Shown one piece after another: positions 1-5,983 of a stretch of DNA of 7,716 bases. Made by a program: the position numbers and the translations under genes. The stretch's first letter is position 1. Each line of letters starts with the position of its first letter. Source of the stretch: Oscillospiraceae bacterium (GTDB taxonomy: Bacteria; Bacillota; Clostridia; Oscillospirales; Butyricicoccaceae); NCBI GenBank assembly GCA_902797555.1, contig CADBTM010000120.1, positions 1 to 7,716 of the forward strand, in the 5' to 3' direction. The notes under the pieces were generated by a model that saw nothing but the letters and a program-made list of their open reading frames with translations, was not told where the DNA came from and made no database searches.

Positions 1-1501
1 CCTCGTCCAGGATAATAATCGGGGATTTCCGGAGGATGGCCCTGGCGATCGCCACCCTTTGCTTCTGGCCGCCGGAGAGGCGCAGGCCCCGCTCGCCCAC
101 CTGGGTGTCATAGCCGTGCTCCAGCGTCATGATGTAATCGTGGATCTTTGCCTTTTTGGCAGCCTCGATGATGGCCTCCTCCCCGGCATCCAGATCGCCG
201 TAGGCGATGTTTTCCCGGATGGTCCCGTTAAAAAGGAAGACGTCCTGCGCCACCATGCCGATATTCTTTCGCAGGGCGATGCGCTCCATCTGCCGGATGT
301 CGATGCCGTCGATGGAGATCGAGCCGCTGTCCGGCTCGTAAAACCGGGGGATCAGATGGCACAGAGTGGTCTTTCCTCCGCCGGAGGGTCCCACCAGCGC
401 CAGCGTTTTTCCCGCCTCCACATGCATGGATAGATGGCTGATGACCTTTTCTCCCGCATCGGCGGCATCGCTGTTCTGATAGCGGAAGCTGACGTCGTCA
501 AAGCGGATATCCCCCTTGAGACGGGTGGGACGGATGGGGTCGTCCGCCTCGGTCTCGGTGGGCTGCGCCATGATCTCCTGAAAGCGGCGGAAGCCGGTCA
601 TGCCGTCCAGGAATTGCTCGAAAAAGCTGACCAGCCGGTTCACCGGCTTGAGGAAGGTGTTGATGAACAAAAGGTAGGCGGCAAAATCGCCGTTGTCGAT
701 CTTCCCCTGAAAATAGAAGACGCCGCCGGCGGCCAGCACCACCAGATACAAAAGATCGGTGAACAGTCCCATGCCCGAATTGAAGATGCCCATGGCAAAA
801 TACTGTCGGGAGCGGGCCTTTTTCATCAGGCCGTTGGCCACGTCGAACTTGGCGTTTTCGTGGGATTCGGCGGTGTAGGCGCGGGAGACGCGCATGCCGG
901 CGATGGCGGTCTCCACGTTGGAATTGATCTCGCCCATCTCGATGCGGCTCTGGCGGGAAGCGTCCCGCAGCATCGTCCGGGTACGGAAGGCGAAGAAGAG
1001 CATAAAGGGCAGCACCGAAAAGACGATGATGGTCAGCGTCACGTCGATGCGGCTGAGCAGGATGAACGAGCCCGCCAGCAGGACGATGGAGAGAAACAGG
1101 TTTTCCGGTCCGTGGTGCGCCAGCTCGGAGACCTCCTGCAGGTCGTTGATCATGCGGCTCATCAGCGTGCCCGTTTTGTTTTCGTCAAAGAAGGAGAAGG
1201 GCAGCCGCTGAAGGCGTCGGAACATATCCCGGCGCATGTCGGCCTGCATCCTTACGCCCACCACATGTCCCCAATACTGGATGACAAAATTGAAGAAGGC
1301 CTTGAGCAGATAGATCCCCAGCAGCACCAGACACCATGTGATGATGAGGCGCAGATTGCGGTCGGGGACGTATTTGTTGATGATGTTGCGGGCGATCATG
1401 GGATAGAACAGGTCGCCCATTGCCACAGCCAGCGCGCAAAGCATGTCGATGGCAAACAGCTTCCAGTGGGGTTTGTAGTAGGAGACAAACTTGCGTACCA
1501 T
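1..1501 (-). CDS. ABC exporter, fused membrane and ATPase domains (partial; C-terminus beyond window)
   Basis: This is a half-size ABC exporter with membrane and nucleotide-binding domains in one chain (MsbA/MdlB/LmrA style). Such proteins work as dimers that use ATP to export lipids, drugs or peptides; the substrate cannot be told here. The start is ATG at 1501 (MVRKFVSYYKPHWKLF), with an AGAAGG ribosome site 8 nt upstream. Residues 1 to about 310 hold the six-helix membrane domain. The ATPase domain begins near residue 330: Walker A GPSGGGKTT at 371-379, Q-loop Q419, signature LSGGQ at 475-479, Walker B IIILDE ending with D499 and catalytic E500. The window ends at that glutamate, so the D-loop and H-loop, about 75-80 residues by family length, are missing. 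The signature and catalytic glutamate are both intact, so a homodimer is plausible. It lies 22 nt after the CLC gene on the same strand and is probably co-transcribed with it. Confidence 0.93.
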   Translation of the reverse strand, partial: MVRKFVSYYKPHWKLFAIDMLCALAVAMGDLFYPMIARNIINKYVPDRNLRLIITWCLVLLGIYLLKAFFNFVIQYWGHVVGVRMQADMRRDMFRRLQRLPFSFFDENKTGTLMSRMINDLQEVSELAHHGPENLFLSIVLLAGSFILLSRIDVTLTIIVFSVLPFMLFFAFRTRTMLRDASRQSRIEMGEINSNVETAIAGMRVSRAYTAESHENAKFDVANGLMKKARSRQYFAMGIFNSGMGLFTDLLYLVVLAAGGVFYFQGKIDNGDFAAYLLFINTFLKPVNRLVSFFEQFLDGMTGFRRFQEIMAQPTETEADDPIRPTRLKGDIRFDDVSFRYQNSDAADAGEKVISHLSMHVEAGKTLALVGPSGGGKTTLCHLIPRFYEPDSGSISIDGIDIRQMERIALRKNIGMVAQDVFLFNGTIRENIAYGDLDAGEEAIIEAAKKAKIHDYIMTLEHGYDTQVGERGLRLSGGQKQRVAIARAILRKSPIIILDE

Positions 1502-1523
1502 GGGAAAGACCTTCTTTCTCGGC

Positions 1524-2786
1524 TCAGTCGTTGATGTGGCGGTTGAGGAACTTGGTTTTATATTTGGAATAGACGATGGTCTGTTCGGGGTACAGTCCGT
1601 AATAGCCGCTCAGCAAAAAGCTGACCGCCACCACGATGAGGAAATAGGGCATGGCGCCATAGCCCAGCAGCTCGAAGGCGATGAGCAGGGATGCGATGGG
1701 GCAGTTGGTCACACCGCAGAAAACGGCGATCATGCCGCAGGCGGCGCACAGAGAGGGCGAAATGCCCAGCACCGTCCCCGCGAGGCAGCCGAAGGTGGCG
1801 CCCACGCAGAAGGAGGGGACGATCTCGCCGCCCTTGTAGCCCGCGCCGATGGTGACGGCGGTGAGGAACATCTTGAGCAGGAAGGCATACCAGTCGGTCT
1901 CCCCTTCCATGGCGCGCTCGATCAGACCCACGCCCGCGCCGTGATAGTCCTGGTTGCCCAGGATCAGCCAGACGGCGATCATTACCGCGCCGCCCGCGGC
2001 CACCCGGAAATAGGGGTTGGAAATATGCTTTTTCAGCAGTCGGGCGGTCTGGTGAAGCACCACGCACAAAAGCGTGGACACGCCGGCACACAAGACGGCC
2101 ACCAGCACGATCTTGAGAACCGAAGCCACCGACAACGGCGGCAGGTTGACGATGGTAAAGCTCTCCGGCGTGATCCCCATGCCCGCCGCAAAGCGGGAGG
2201 CCGTCAGCGCGGCAAACACACAGGGCATCAGTCCGGCATAATACATGACGCCCACGCTGGCCACCTCCAGAGTGAACACGGCGGCTGCCATAGGCGTGCC
2301 GAACACGGCGGCAAAGGCGGCGCTCATGCCGCACATCACCACCACCCGGCGGTCGTTTTCATCCAGCTTGACCACTCTGCCCAGCATATTGCCCAGCGAG
2401 CCGCCCAGCTGCAGCGCGGCGCCTTCCCGTCCCGCCGAACCGCCGCACAGATGGGTGAGCAGGGTGGCGGAAAAAATCAGCGGCGCCATCTTCCACGGGA
2501 CATCGTCCCGGGCGTGGATCTCGGCAAGCACCTGATTGGTGCCCCGATCCTCCCCCAAAAACCGGCGGTACAAAAACACGATGAGCAGACCTGCCGCCGG
2601 AAGGAGCAGCACCGTCCACGGATGCGTCCCGCGGAAAGCGGTCACCTTTTGCAGACAAAAGGCAAACAGCGTGCTGACGCCGCCCACCAGCGCGCCCACG
2701 GCCACCGAAATGACCGTCCATTTCAGAAAGAGCAGAATATGATTGCCCAGCAGCGTTGCCTGACTGCGCAAGCGTTGACGATTCAA
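1524..2786 (-). CDS. CLC-family anion transporter, CLC-F (fluoride/proton antiporter)-like
   Basis: This is a multi-pass membrane protein of 420 residues from the chosen start, a normal length for a bacterial CLC without CBS domains. CLC proteins exchange anions for protons or act as channels. Visible motifs (numbered from the TTG at 2786): GTN at 82-84 where chloride CLCs have GSGIP; GGSAGREG at 115-122 with gating glutamate E121; TLEV at 172-175, where the position of the internal proton glutamate of E. coli ClC is a valine; and GYKGGEIVP at 317-324 in place of GGIFAP. From memory, the GREG/GGE(V/I)xP combination and missing second glutamate are typical of the CLC-F clade, which exports fluoride in exchange for protons. 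Chloride or another anion remains possible. The start at 2786 is preferred because AGAGG lies 9 nt upstream; an in-frame TTG at 2852 has no good ribosome site. It shares strand and probably a transcript with the ABC exporter. Confidence 0.88.
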   Translation of the reverse strand: MNRQRLRSQATLLGNHILLFLKWTVISVAVGALVGGVSTLFAFCLQKVTAFRGTHPWTVLLLPAAGLLIVFLYRRFLGEDRGTNQVLAEIHARDDVPWKMAPLIFSATLLTHLCGGSAGREGAALQLGGSLGNMLGRVVKLDENDRRVVVMCGMSAAFAAVFGTPMAAAVFTLEVASVGVMYYAGLMPCVFAALTASRFAAGMGITPESFTIVNLPPLSVASVLKIVLVAVLCAGVSTLLCVVLHQTARLLKKHISNPYFRVAAGGAVMIAVWLILGNQDYHGAGVGLIERAMEGETDWYAFLLKMFLTAVTIGAGYKGGEIVPSFCVGATFGCLAGTVLGISPSLCAACGMIAVFCGVTNCPIASLLIAFELLGYGAMPYFLIVVAVSFLLSGYYGLYPEQTIVYSKYKTKFLNRHIND

Positions 2787-2795
2787 GATACCACG

Positions 2796-2800
2796 CCTCT
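2796..2800 (-). promoter_or_regulatory. Ribosome binding site that decides the CLC start
   Basis: AGAGG on the minus strand, 9 nt before the TTG at 2786. No ATG lies near the N-terminus in this frame, so this site is the main reason for choosing TTG 2786 over the longer form beginning at 2852. Confidence 0.6.
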
Positions 2801-2823
2801 TTTCCTGTTTCTCACAATAAAAT

Positions 2824-2852
2824 AGTCTACACGATTTTCCGCAGCGTTGCAA
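2824..2852 (-). promoter_or_regulatory. Possible proximal sigma-A promoter for the CLC-ABC pair
   Basis: Minus strand: TTGCAA (2852..2847), 17-nt spacer, TAGACT (2829..2824). Each hexamer matches the consensus at 4 of 6 positions with ideal spacing. Transcription would start near 2817 and give a leader of about 30 nt before the TTG start at 2786. If used, it would exclude the hairpin set at 2854-2915 from the transcript. The longer in-frame start (2852) would lie inside the -35 element, which argues against that start. Confidence 0.35.
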
Positions 2853-2853
2853 C

Positions 2854-2915
2854 CGTCCGGCGCGGATTTTCCCGAAAAAATCCGTTTTCGGAAACTCCGG
2901 GAAGGATCCCGGACG
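2854..2915 (-). other. Set of mutually exclusive hairpins upstream of the CLC gene
   Basis: There are four possible stems. An outer 7-bp stem pairs CGTCCGG (2854-2860) with CCGGACG (2909-2915). An 8-bp stem pairs CGGATTTT (2863-2870) with AAAATCCG (2877-2884). A 7-bp hairpin TCCGGGA-AGGA-TCCCGGA occupies 2896-2913. A short TCCG/CGGA hairpin (2881-2892) is followed on the minus strand by six T residues (2880-2875). The outer stem excludes the 2896-2913 hairpin, and the 8-bp stem excludes the T-tailed hairpin, so two alternative folds exist. This could be a leader switch, or simply symmetric DNA. It does not match the fluoride riboswitch consensus as I know it. No folding energy was computed. 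Confidence 0.4.
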
Positions 2916-2933
2916 TTTGTTTATTCTAACAAA
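2916..2933. promoter_or_regulatory. 18-bp inverted repeat, possible operator
   Basis: TTTGTT-TATTCT-AACAAA is a perfect 6-6-6 inverted repeat overlapping the candidate extended -10 of the CLC gene. The half-sites TTGTT/AACAA resemble those of the NADH-sensing repressor Rex, but the centre is 6 nt instead of the 8 expected from TTGTTAA-N4-TTAACAA. It is therefore not a canonical Rex site. An unknown repressor, or chance in AT-rich DNA, is also possible. Confidence 0.35.
2923..2931 (-). promoter_or_regulatory. Possible distal extended -10 promoter for the CLC-ABC pair
   Basis: Minus strand TGTTAGAAT, an extended -10 (TGn plus TAGAAT, 5 of 6). No convincing -35 is seen 17 nt upstream (AAGAAT), so recognition would rest on the TGn motif. 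Transcription would start near 2916 and the RNA would carry the whole hairpin set at 2854-2915. The element sits inside an 18-bp inverted repeat (2916-2933). Confidence 0.35.
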
Positions 2934-3037
2934 TCGAAACGATAAATTCTTTTCGGTATTTTTGCGTTTTGTTGGTAAATGCGCCGTTTTTTTCTGAAAT
3001 TTCCGAAAATTCTTGTCGAATATTTTTTTGAATCCTA

Positions 3038-3066
3038 TTGAGATTTTTGCGTCTGTCTATTATAAT
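3038..3066 (+). promoter_or_regulatory. Sigma-A promoter of the rnf operon
   Basis: TTGAGA (3038-3043), 17-nt spacer, TATAAT (3061-3066): a 5/6 and a 6/6 match with ideal spacing. Transcription should start near 3073, giving a leader of only about 25 nt before the rnfC ATG at 3098. The DNA upstream is rich in A and T tracts, which may act as an UP element. This is the strongest promoter seen in the window, fitting a highly expressed energy-conserving complex. Confidence 0.82.
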
Positions 3067-3073
3067 ATGAATG

Positions 3074-3084
3074 TTAATCATTAA
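3074..3084. promoter_or_regulatory. Palindrome at the predicted rnf transcription start
   Basis: TTAATCATTAA is a perfect 5-1-5 palindrome directly after the predicted start of transcription and just before the rnfC ribosome site (GAGGTGA, 3087-3093). A protein bound here would block the start of transcription. It does not fit the spacing of Rex or FNR sites, and its AT-rich content makes chance possible. Confidence 0.3.
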
Positions 3085-3097
3085 GTGAGGTGAGACT

Positions 3098-4411
3098 ATG
3101 GCACATACCTTCAAAGGCGGTATTCATCCCGACGATAAAAAGAGTGCTACCTCCGGCAAGGCGATCGAGCTGCTGCCTGCTCCCGCGCAGGTGGTGCTGC
3201 CCATGTCCATGCACATCGGCAGACCCTGCGAGCCCATCGTCAAAGTCGGCGATCACGTTTATCTGGGACAGAAAATCGCTGATTCCCAAGCACCTGTTTC
3301 CTCTCCGATCCACGCCTCCGTCTCCGGCACGGTCGTCAAGATCGAGCCCCGGCCCTATTCCTTCGGCACGGAGATCATGAGCGTTGTGATCGAAAACGAT
3401 TTCAAGGACGAGCCCGATCCGTCGCTCCATCCTCTGGACATCGACTCCATGACCTCCGAGGAGATCGTGGCAGCCGTCCGTGAGGCCGGTATCGTCGGTC
3501 ACGGCGGCGCGACCTTCCCCACTTCTGTCAAGATCTCTTCCGGTTTGGGCAAGGTGGATAAGGTCATCATCAACGGCGCCGAGTGCGAGCCCTACGTCAC
3601 TTCCGACCACCGCATCATGCTGGAGTATCCGTGGGAGGTCGTCGGCGGCGGCAAGCTGCTGGCAAAGATCTTCAACGTCCCCGAGGTCATGCTGGGCGTG
3701 GAGGAAAACAAGCAGGACGCCTATCCCAAGCTGAAAGAGTACCTGCCCGAGGACGGCTCGGTCAAGCTCTATCCCCTGAAGACCAAATACCCCCAAGGCT
3801 CTGAAAAGCACATCATCTATGCCCTCACCGGGCGCGAAGTGCCCTCCGGCAAGCTGCCCGCCGACGCCGGCGCCGCAGTTTTCAACACCGACACCGCGGC
3901 CGCGATCTACCGTCTGTTCACCACCGGTATGCCCGCCATCCGCCGTATCGTCACCGTGTCCGGCAGCGCCATCAGCAACCCCAAGAACCTGGAATGCCGC
4001 ATCGGCACCCCCGTGGAAAACCTGATCGACGCCTGCGGCGGCTTTGTGGAGCCCCCGAAAAAGCTGATCATGGGCGGCCCGATGATGGGTATGCCTCAGT
4101 ACCGTCTGGATATCCCCGTGATGAAGGGCACCAACGGCTTCCTCGCTTTCTGCAAGGACGAGTGCGTCACCGTGGAGCATCCCGCCTGCATCCGCTGCGG
4201 CAAGTGCGTCGGCGCATGTCCCATGCGCCTGATGCCCACCTATATCTATCAGTGCTCGGATAAGGGTGACGTAGAGGATCTGGAATACTACAACGCTTTG
4301 GACTGCATCCAGTGCGGCGCGTGCACCTATGTCTGCCCCGCCAAGCTGCCTTTGATGCAGGGTATTCTGGTGGCAAAACAGCGCGTGATGGATGCGCGCA
4401 GAAAGAAGTGA
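3098..4411 (+). CDS. rnfC: Rnf complex subunit RnfC (NADH/FMN and iron-sulfur subunit)
   Basis: RnfC is the peripheral cytoplasmic subunit of the ferredoxin:NAD+ oxidoreductase. It binds FMN and NAD(H) and resembles the NuoF subunit of complex I in its central part. The 437 residues match the compact clostridial form and lack the long C-terminal repeats of proteobacterial RnfC. The opening HTFKGGIHP is typical. Residues about 25-100 form a biotinyl-like barrel. The Rossmann-like nucleotide/flavin region contains GHGGATFPTSVK (134-145) and NGAECEPY (160-167). An SLBB-like region follows near 285-345. Two 4Fe-4S motifs close the protein: C364-x2-C367-x2-C370-x3-C374 and C403-x2-C406-x2-C409-x3-C413. 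The start is ATG 3098, with GAGGTGA just upstream and the promoter at 3038-3066. It is the first gene of the operon; rnfD starts 10 nt after its stop. Confidence 0.97.
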   Translation: MAHTFKGGIHPDDKKSATSGKAIELLPAPAQVVLPMSMHIGRPCEPIVKVGDHVYLGQKIADSQAPVSSPIHASVSGTVVKIEPRPYSFGTEIMSVVIENDFKDEPDPSLHPLDIDSMTSEEIVAAVREAGIVGHGGATFPTSVKISSGLGKVDKVIINGAECEPYVTSDHRIMLEYPWEVVGGGKLLAKIFNVPEVMLGVEENKQDAYPKLKEYLPEDGSVKLYPLKTKYPQGSEKHIIYALTGREVPSGKLPADAGAAVFNTDTAAAIYRLFTTGMPAIRRIVTVSGSAISNPKNLECRIGTPVENLIDACGGFVEPPKKLIMGGPMMGMPQYRLDIPVMKGTNGFLAFCKDECVTVEHPACIRCGKCVGACPMRLMPTYIYQCSDKGDVEDLEYYNALDCIQCGACTYVCPAKLPLMQGILVAKQRVMDARRKK

Positions 4412-4413
4412 GG
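4410..4413 (+). promoter_or_regulatory. Ribosome binding site that decides the rnfD start
   Basis: GAGG, 8 nt before ATG 4422 and overlapping the rnfC stop codon. It supports the 336-residue form over an in-frame ATG at 4392 inside rnfC, which would add a charged ten-residue extension not expected for RnfD. Confidence 0.7.
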
Positions 4414-4421
4414 CGATAACT

Positions 4422-5432
4422 ATGTACGATCTTTCTCAGTTAAAAGTCAGCAACTCGCCCCATATCCGCAGCGAAGACAATACCCGTCAGATCATGCTGG
4501 ACGTGATCATCGGTTTGCTTCCCGCTCTGGCAATGGCGCTGTTCATCTTTGGCGCCCGCGCCATCATCAGCGTCTGCGTTTCCGTGGTCGGCTGCGTGTT
4601 CTTTGAGTGGCTCTACTGCAAGCTGCTGAAAAAGCCCCAGACCGTGGGCAACCTTTCTGCCGTGGTCACCGGTCTCCTGCTGGCTTATACCCTGCCGGTC
4701 ACCGCTCCCTGGTGGATGATCCTCATCGGCGACTTCTTTGCCATCGTCGTCGTCAAGAATCTCTTTGGCGGCATCGGCAAGAACTTTATGAACCCCGCGC
4801 TGGGCGGCCGTGCTTTCCTGATGGCCTCCTATGCCGTCTACATGACCACCTGGGCCAAGATCCGCACCGCGCTGCCCCTGTTCAGCAATGCGGATATCGT
4901 CACCGCCGCCACTCCGCTTTCTTCTCTCAAGGCCGGCCAGCTCCCCGAGGCTTCCATCCTGGATGCCGCGCTGGGCATGGTGGGCGGCTCTCTGGGTGAG
5001 ATTTCCGCGCTGGCGCTGCTGGTGGGCGGCCTGTGGCTGCTGTGGCGCAGAGTGATCAACCTGCGCATCCCCGTTTCCTTTATCGGCACGGTTGCCGTGC
5101 TCACCCTGATCTTCCACAAGGGCGACGCCGGCGCACTTACATGGATGGCCTATCAGGTTCTGTCCGGCGGTCTGATGCTGGGCGCCATCTTTATGGCCAC
5201 CGACTACGCTTCCTCCCCCGTCACGCCCAACGGCCAGATCATCTACGGTATCGGCTGCGGTGTGCTCACCGTTCTCATCCGTTATTTCGGCTCGTATCCC
5301 GAGGGTGTTTCCTACGCCATCCTGATCATGAACTGCTGCGTCTTCCTGATTGAGAAGATCTCTCAGCCCGTCAAGTTCGGCTATGTGAAGCCCGTCAAGG
5401 AGCCCAAAGAAAAGAAGGAGGCGGCCAAGTAA
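4422..5432 (+). CDS. rnfD: Rnf complex subunit RnfD (membrane FMN subunit)
   Basis: RnfD is an integral membrane subunit carrying FMN linked covalently to a threonine. It lies on the electron path through the membrane and is thought to take part in ion translocation; it is related to NqrB. The 336 residues begin near the cytoplasm with the family-typical SNSPHIRSEDNTRQIMLDVI (10-29) and continue with about nine or ten hydrophobic helices. The segment GKNFMNPALGGRAF (119-132) is a strongly conserved family motif. DIVTAATPL (158-166) matches the flavinylation motif, with T164 the likely FMN-bearing residue. FMATDYASSPVTPNG (257-271) is another family signature. The C-terminus is a cytoplasmic lysine/glutamate tail whose codons contain the ribosome site of rnfG. 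The stop overlaps the rnfG start by one base (TAATG), so translational coupling is likely. ApbE, the enzyme that attaches FMN, is not in this window. Confidence 0.96.
   Translation: MYDLSQLKVSNSPHIRSEDNTRQIMLDVIIGLLPALAMALFIFGARAIISVCVSVVGCVFFEWLYCKLLKKPQTVGNLSAVVTGLLLAYTLPVTAPWWMILIGDFFAIVVVKNLFGGIGKNFMNPALGGRAFLMASYAVYMTTWAKIRTALPLFSNADIVTAATPLSSLKAGQLPEASILDAALGMVGGSLGEISALALLVGGLWLLWRRVINLRIPVSFIGTVAVLTLIFHKGDAGALTWMAYQVLSGGLMLGAIFMATDYASSPVTPNGQIIYGIGCGVLTVLIRYFGSYPEGVSYAILIMNCCVFLIEKISQPVKFGYVKPVKEPKEKKEAAK
5409..5421 (+). promoter_or_regulatory. rnfG ribosome site embedded in the rnfD tail
   Basis: GAAAAGAAGGAGG contains a full AAGGAGG (5415-5421), 10 nt before the rnfG ATG. The same 13 bases occur at 6635-6647 before rnfA, again 10 nt from the ATG. 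Both encode Lys/Glu residues at the end of the upstream protein. Confidence 0.75.
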
Positions 5433-5968
5433 TGAATAACAAAATCGTCAAGCTGGCCATCATCCTGTTCGCCGTAAGCGCCGTGGTCGCGCTGCTGCTC
5501 GGTCTGGTCAATATGGTCACCGAGGATCGCATCGCCGCCATCGAAAAGGAAAAGCAGGAAAAGGCCATGCAGGAAGTCCTGCCCGCCTCCTCTTATGAAG
5601 AGCTGAGCTATACCGGCGACAACGCCAACATCCTCAACGTTTTCAAGGCCGGCGACAAGGGCTATGTGGTCAAGGTCGTCGAGTCCGGCTCTCAGGGCAA
5701 TGTGGAAATGATCATCGGTATGGATACCTCCTATACCGTCACCGGCGTTTCCATCGTCAAGCACAGTGAGACCTCCGGTCTGGGCGCCGTGGCGGCCAGC
5801 ACCGGCGTGGACGGCCAGAACTTCCGCGCTCAGTTCGTCGGACTGACCAGCGCTGCCGTCACCAAGGACGGCGGCACCGTGCAGGCCATCACCGGAGCCA
5901 CCATCACCTCCCGCGCGGTGTGCCGCGGTGTCAATGACGCCATCGCCGCCGCCAAGTCTGTGGGTTAA
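5432..5968 (+). CDS. rnfG: Rnf complex subunit RnfG (extracytoplasmic FMN subunit)
   Basis: RnfG carries a covalently bound FMN on the outer face of the membrane and passes electrons between RnfD and the membrane core; it is related to NqrC. The 178 residues start with a single membrane anchor (about 7-29), with most of the rest exposed outside as an FMN-binding domain. HSETSGLG (111-118) corresponds to the family's HxETPGLG. TGATITSRAV (154-163) is the flavinylation motif, with T157 the likely FMN site. At 178 residues it is at the short end of the family, as usual in Clostridia. The start is ATG 5432, overlapping the rnfD stop by one base, with AAGGAGG 10 nt upstream inside rnfD. ApbE, needed to attach the FMN, must be encoded elsewhere. 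The stop is fused to the rnfE ribosome site as TAAGGAGG (5966-5973). Confidence 0.96.
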   Translation: MNNKIVKLAIILFAVSAVVALLLGLVNMVTEDRIAAIEKEKQEKAMQEVLPASSYEELSYTGDNANILNVFKAGDKGYVVKVVESGSQGNVEMIIGMDTSYTVTGVSIVKHSETSGLGAVAASTGVDGQNFRAQFVGLTSAAVTKDGGTVQAITGATITSRAVCRGVNDAIAAAKSVG

Positions 5969-5983
5969 GGAGGATCAACAACC

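Larger units (their letters stand above)
2787..3097. other. Divergent intergenic region between the CLC and rnf promoters
   Basis: About 310 bp without a credible gene. Its left part (2854-2915) holds CG-rich nested hairpins. The middle and right (2916-3060) are strongly AT-rich, with A/T tracts at 2987-2993, 2997-3002, 3006-3011, 3023-3029 and 3044-3048. It carries the divergent promoters and two short inverted repeats described separately. A 62-codon minus-strand reading frame (3114..2926) crosses it but overlaps the rnfC start and promoter and looks like AT-rich noise. Confidence 0.8.

Noticed and set aside
434..2825. Long plus-strand reading frames opposite the ABC and CLC genes (434..1534 and 1491..2825)
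   Set aside because: Their translations are rich in His, Asp, Gly and Gln with low complexity and no domain I recognise. They mirror the codons of well-supported minus-strand genes. GC-rich third positions leave few stops in the antisense frame.
2787..2852. Longer CLC protein starting at TTG 2852
   Set aside because: No good ribosome site; the start codon would lie in a candidate -35 element, and the extra residues are not expected in a CLC N-terminus. TTG 2786 has AGAGG 9 nt upstream.
2875..2913. Intrinsic terminator between the two operons
   Set aside because: Both operons point away from this region, so there is nothing to terminate except a leader transcript. The T-tailed stem has only 4 bp, and the 7-bp hairpin is not followed by a clean T run on either strand.
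2787..2922. Fluoride (crcB-type) riboswitch upstream of the CLC gene
   Set aside because: Looked for because CLC-F genes often have one. The conserved GATG and CTGATG segments of that motif, as I know them, are absent on the minus strand. A covariance-model search would settle it.
2926..3114. 62-codon minus-strand frame in the intergenic region
   Set aside because: It covers the rnf promoter and start codon, lies in AT-rich DNA and has no recognisable similarity.
3074..4180. 368-codon minus-strand frame opposite rnfC
   Set aside because: Antisense shadow of a clear rnfC gene, with the same His/Asp/Gly-rich composition; it also runs through the rnfC start region.
4392..4421. RnfD start at ATG 4392
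   Set aside because: It would overlap rnfC and add a charged ten-residue extension; ATG 4422 has a properly spaced GAGG.
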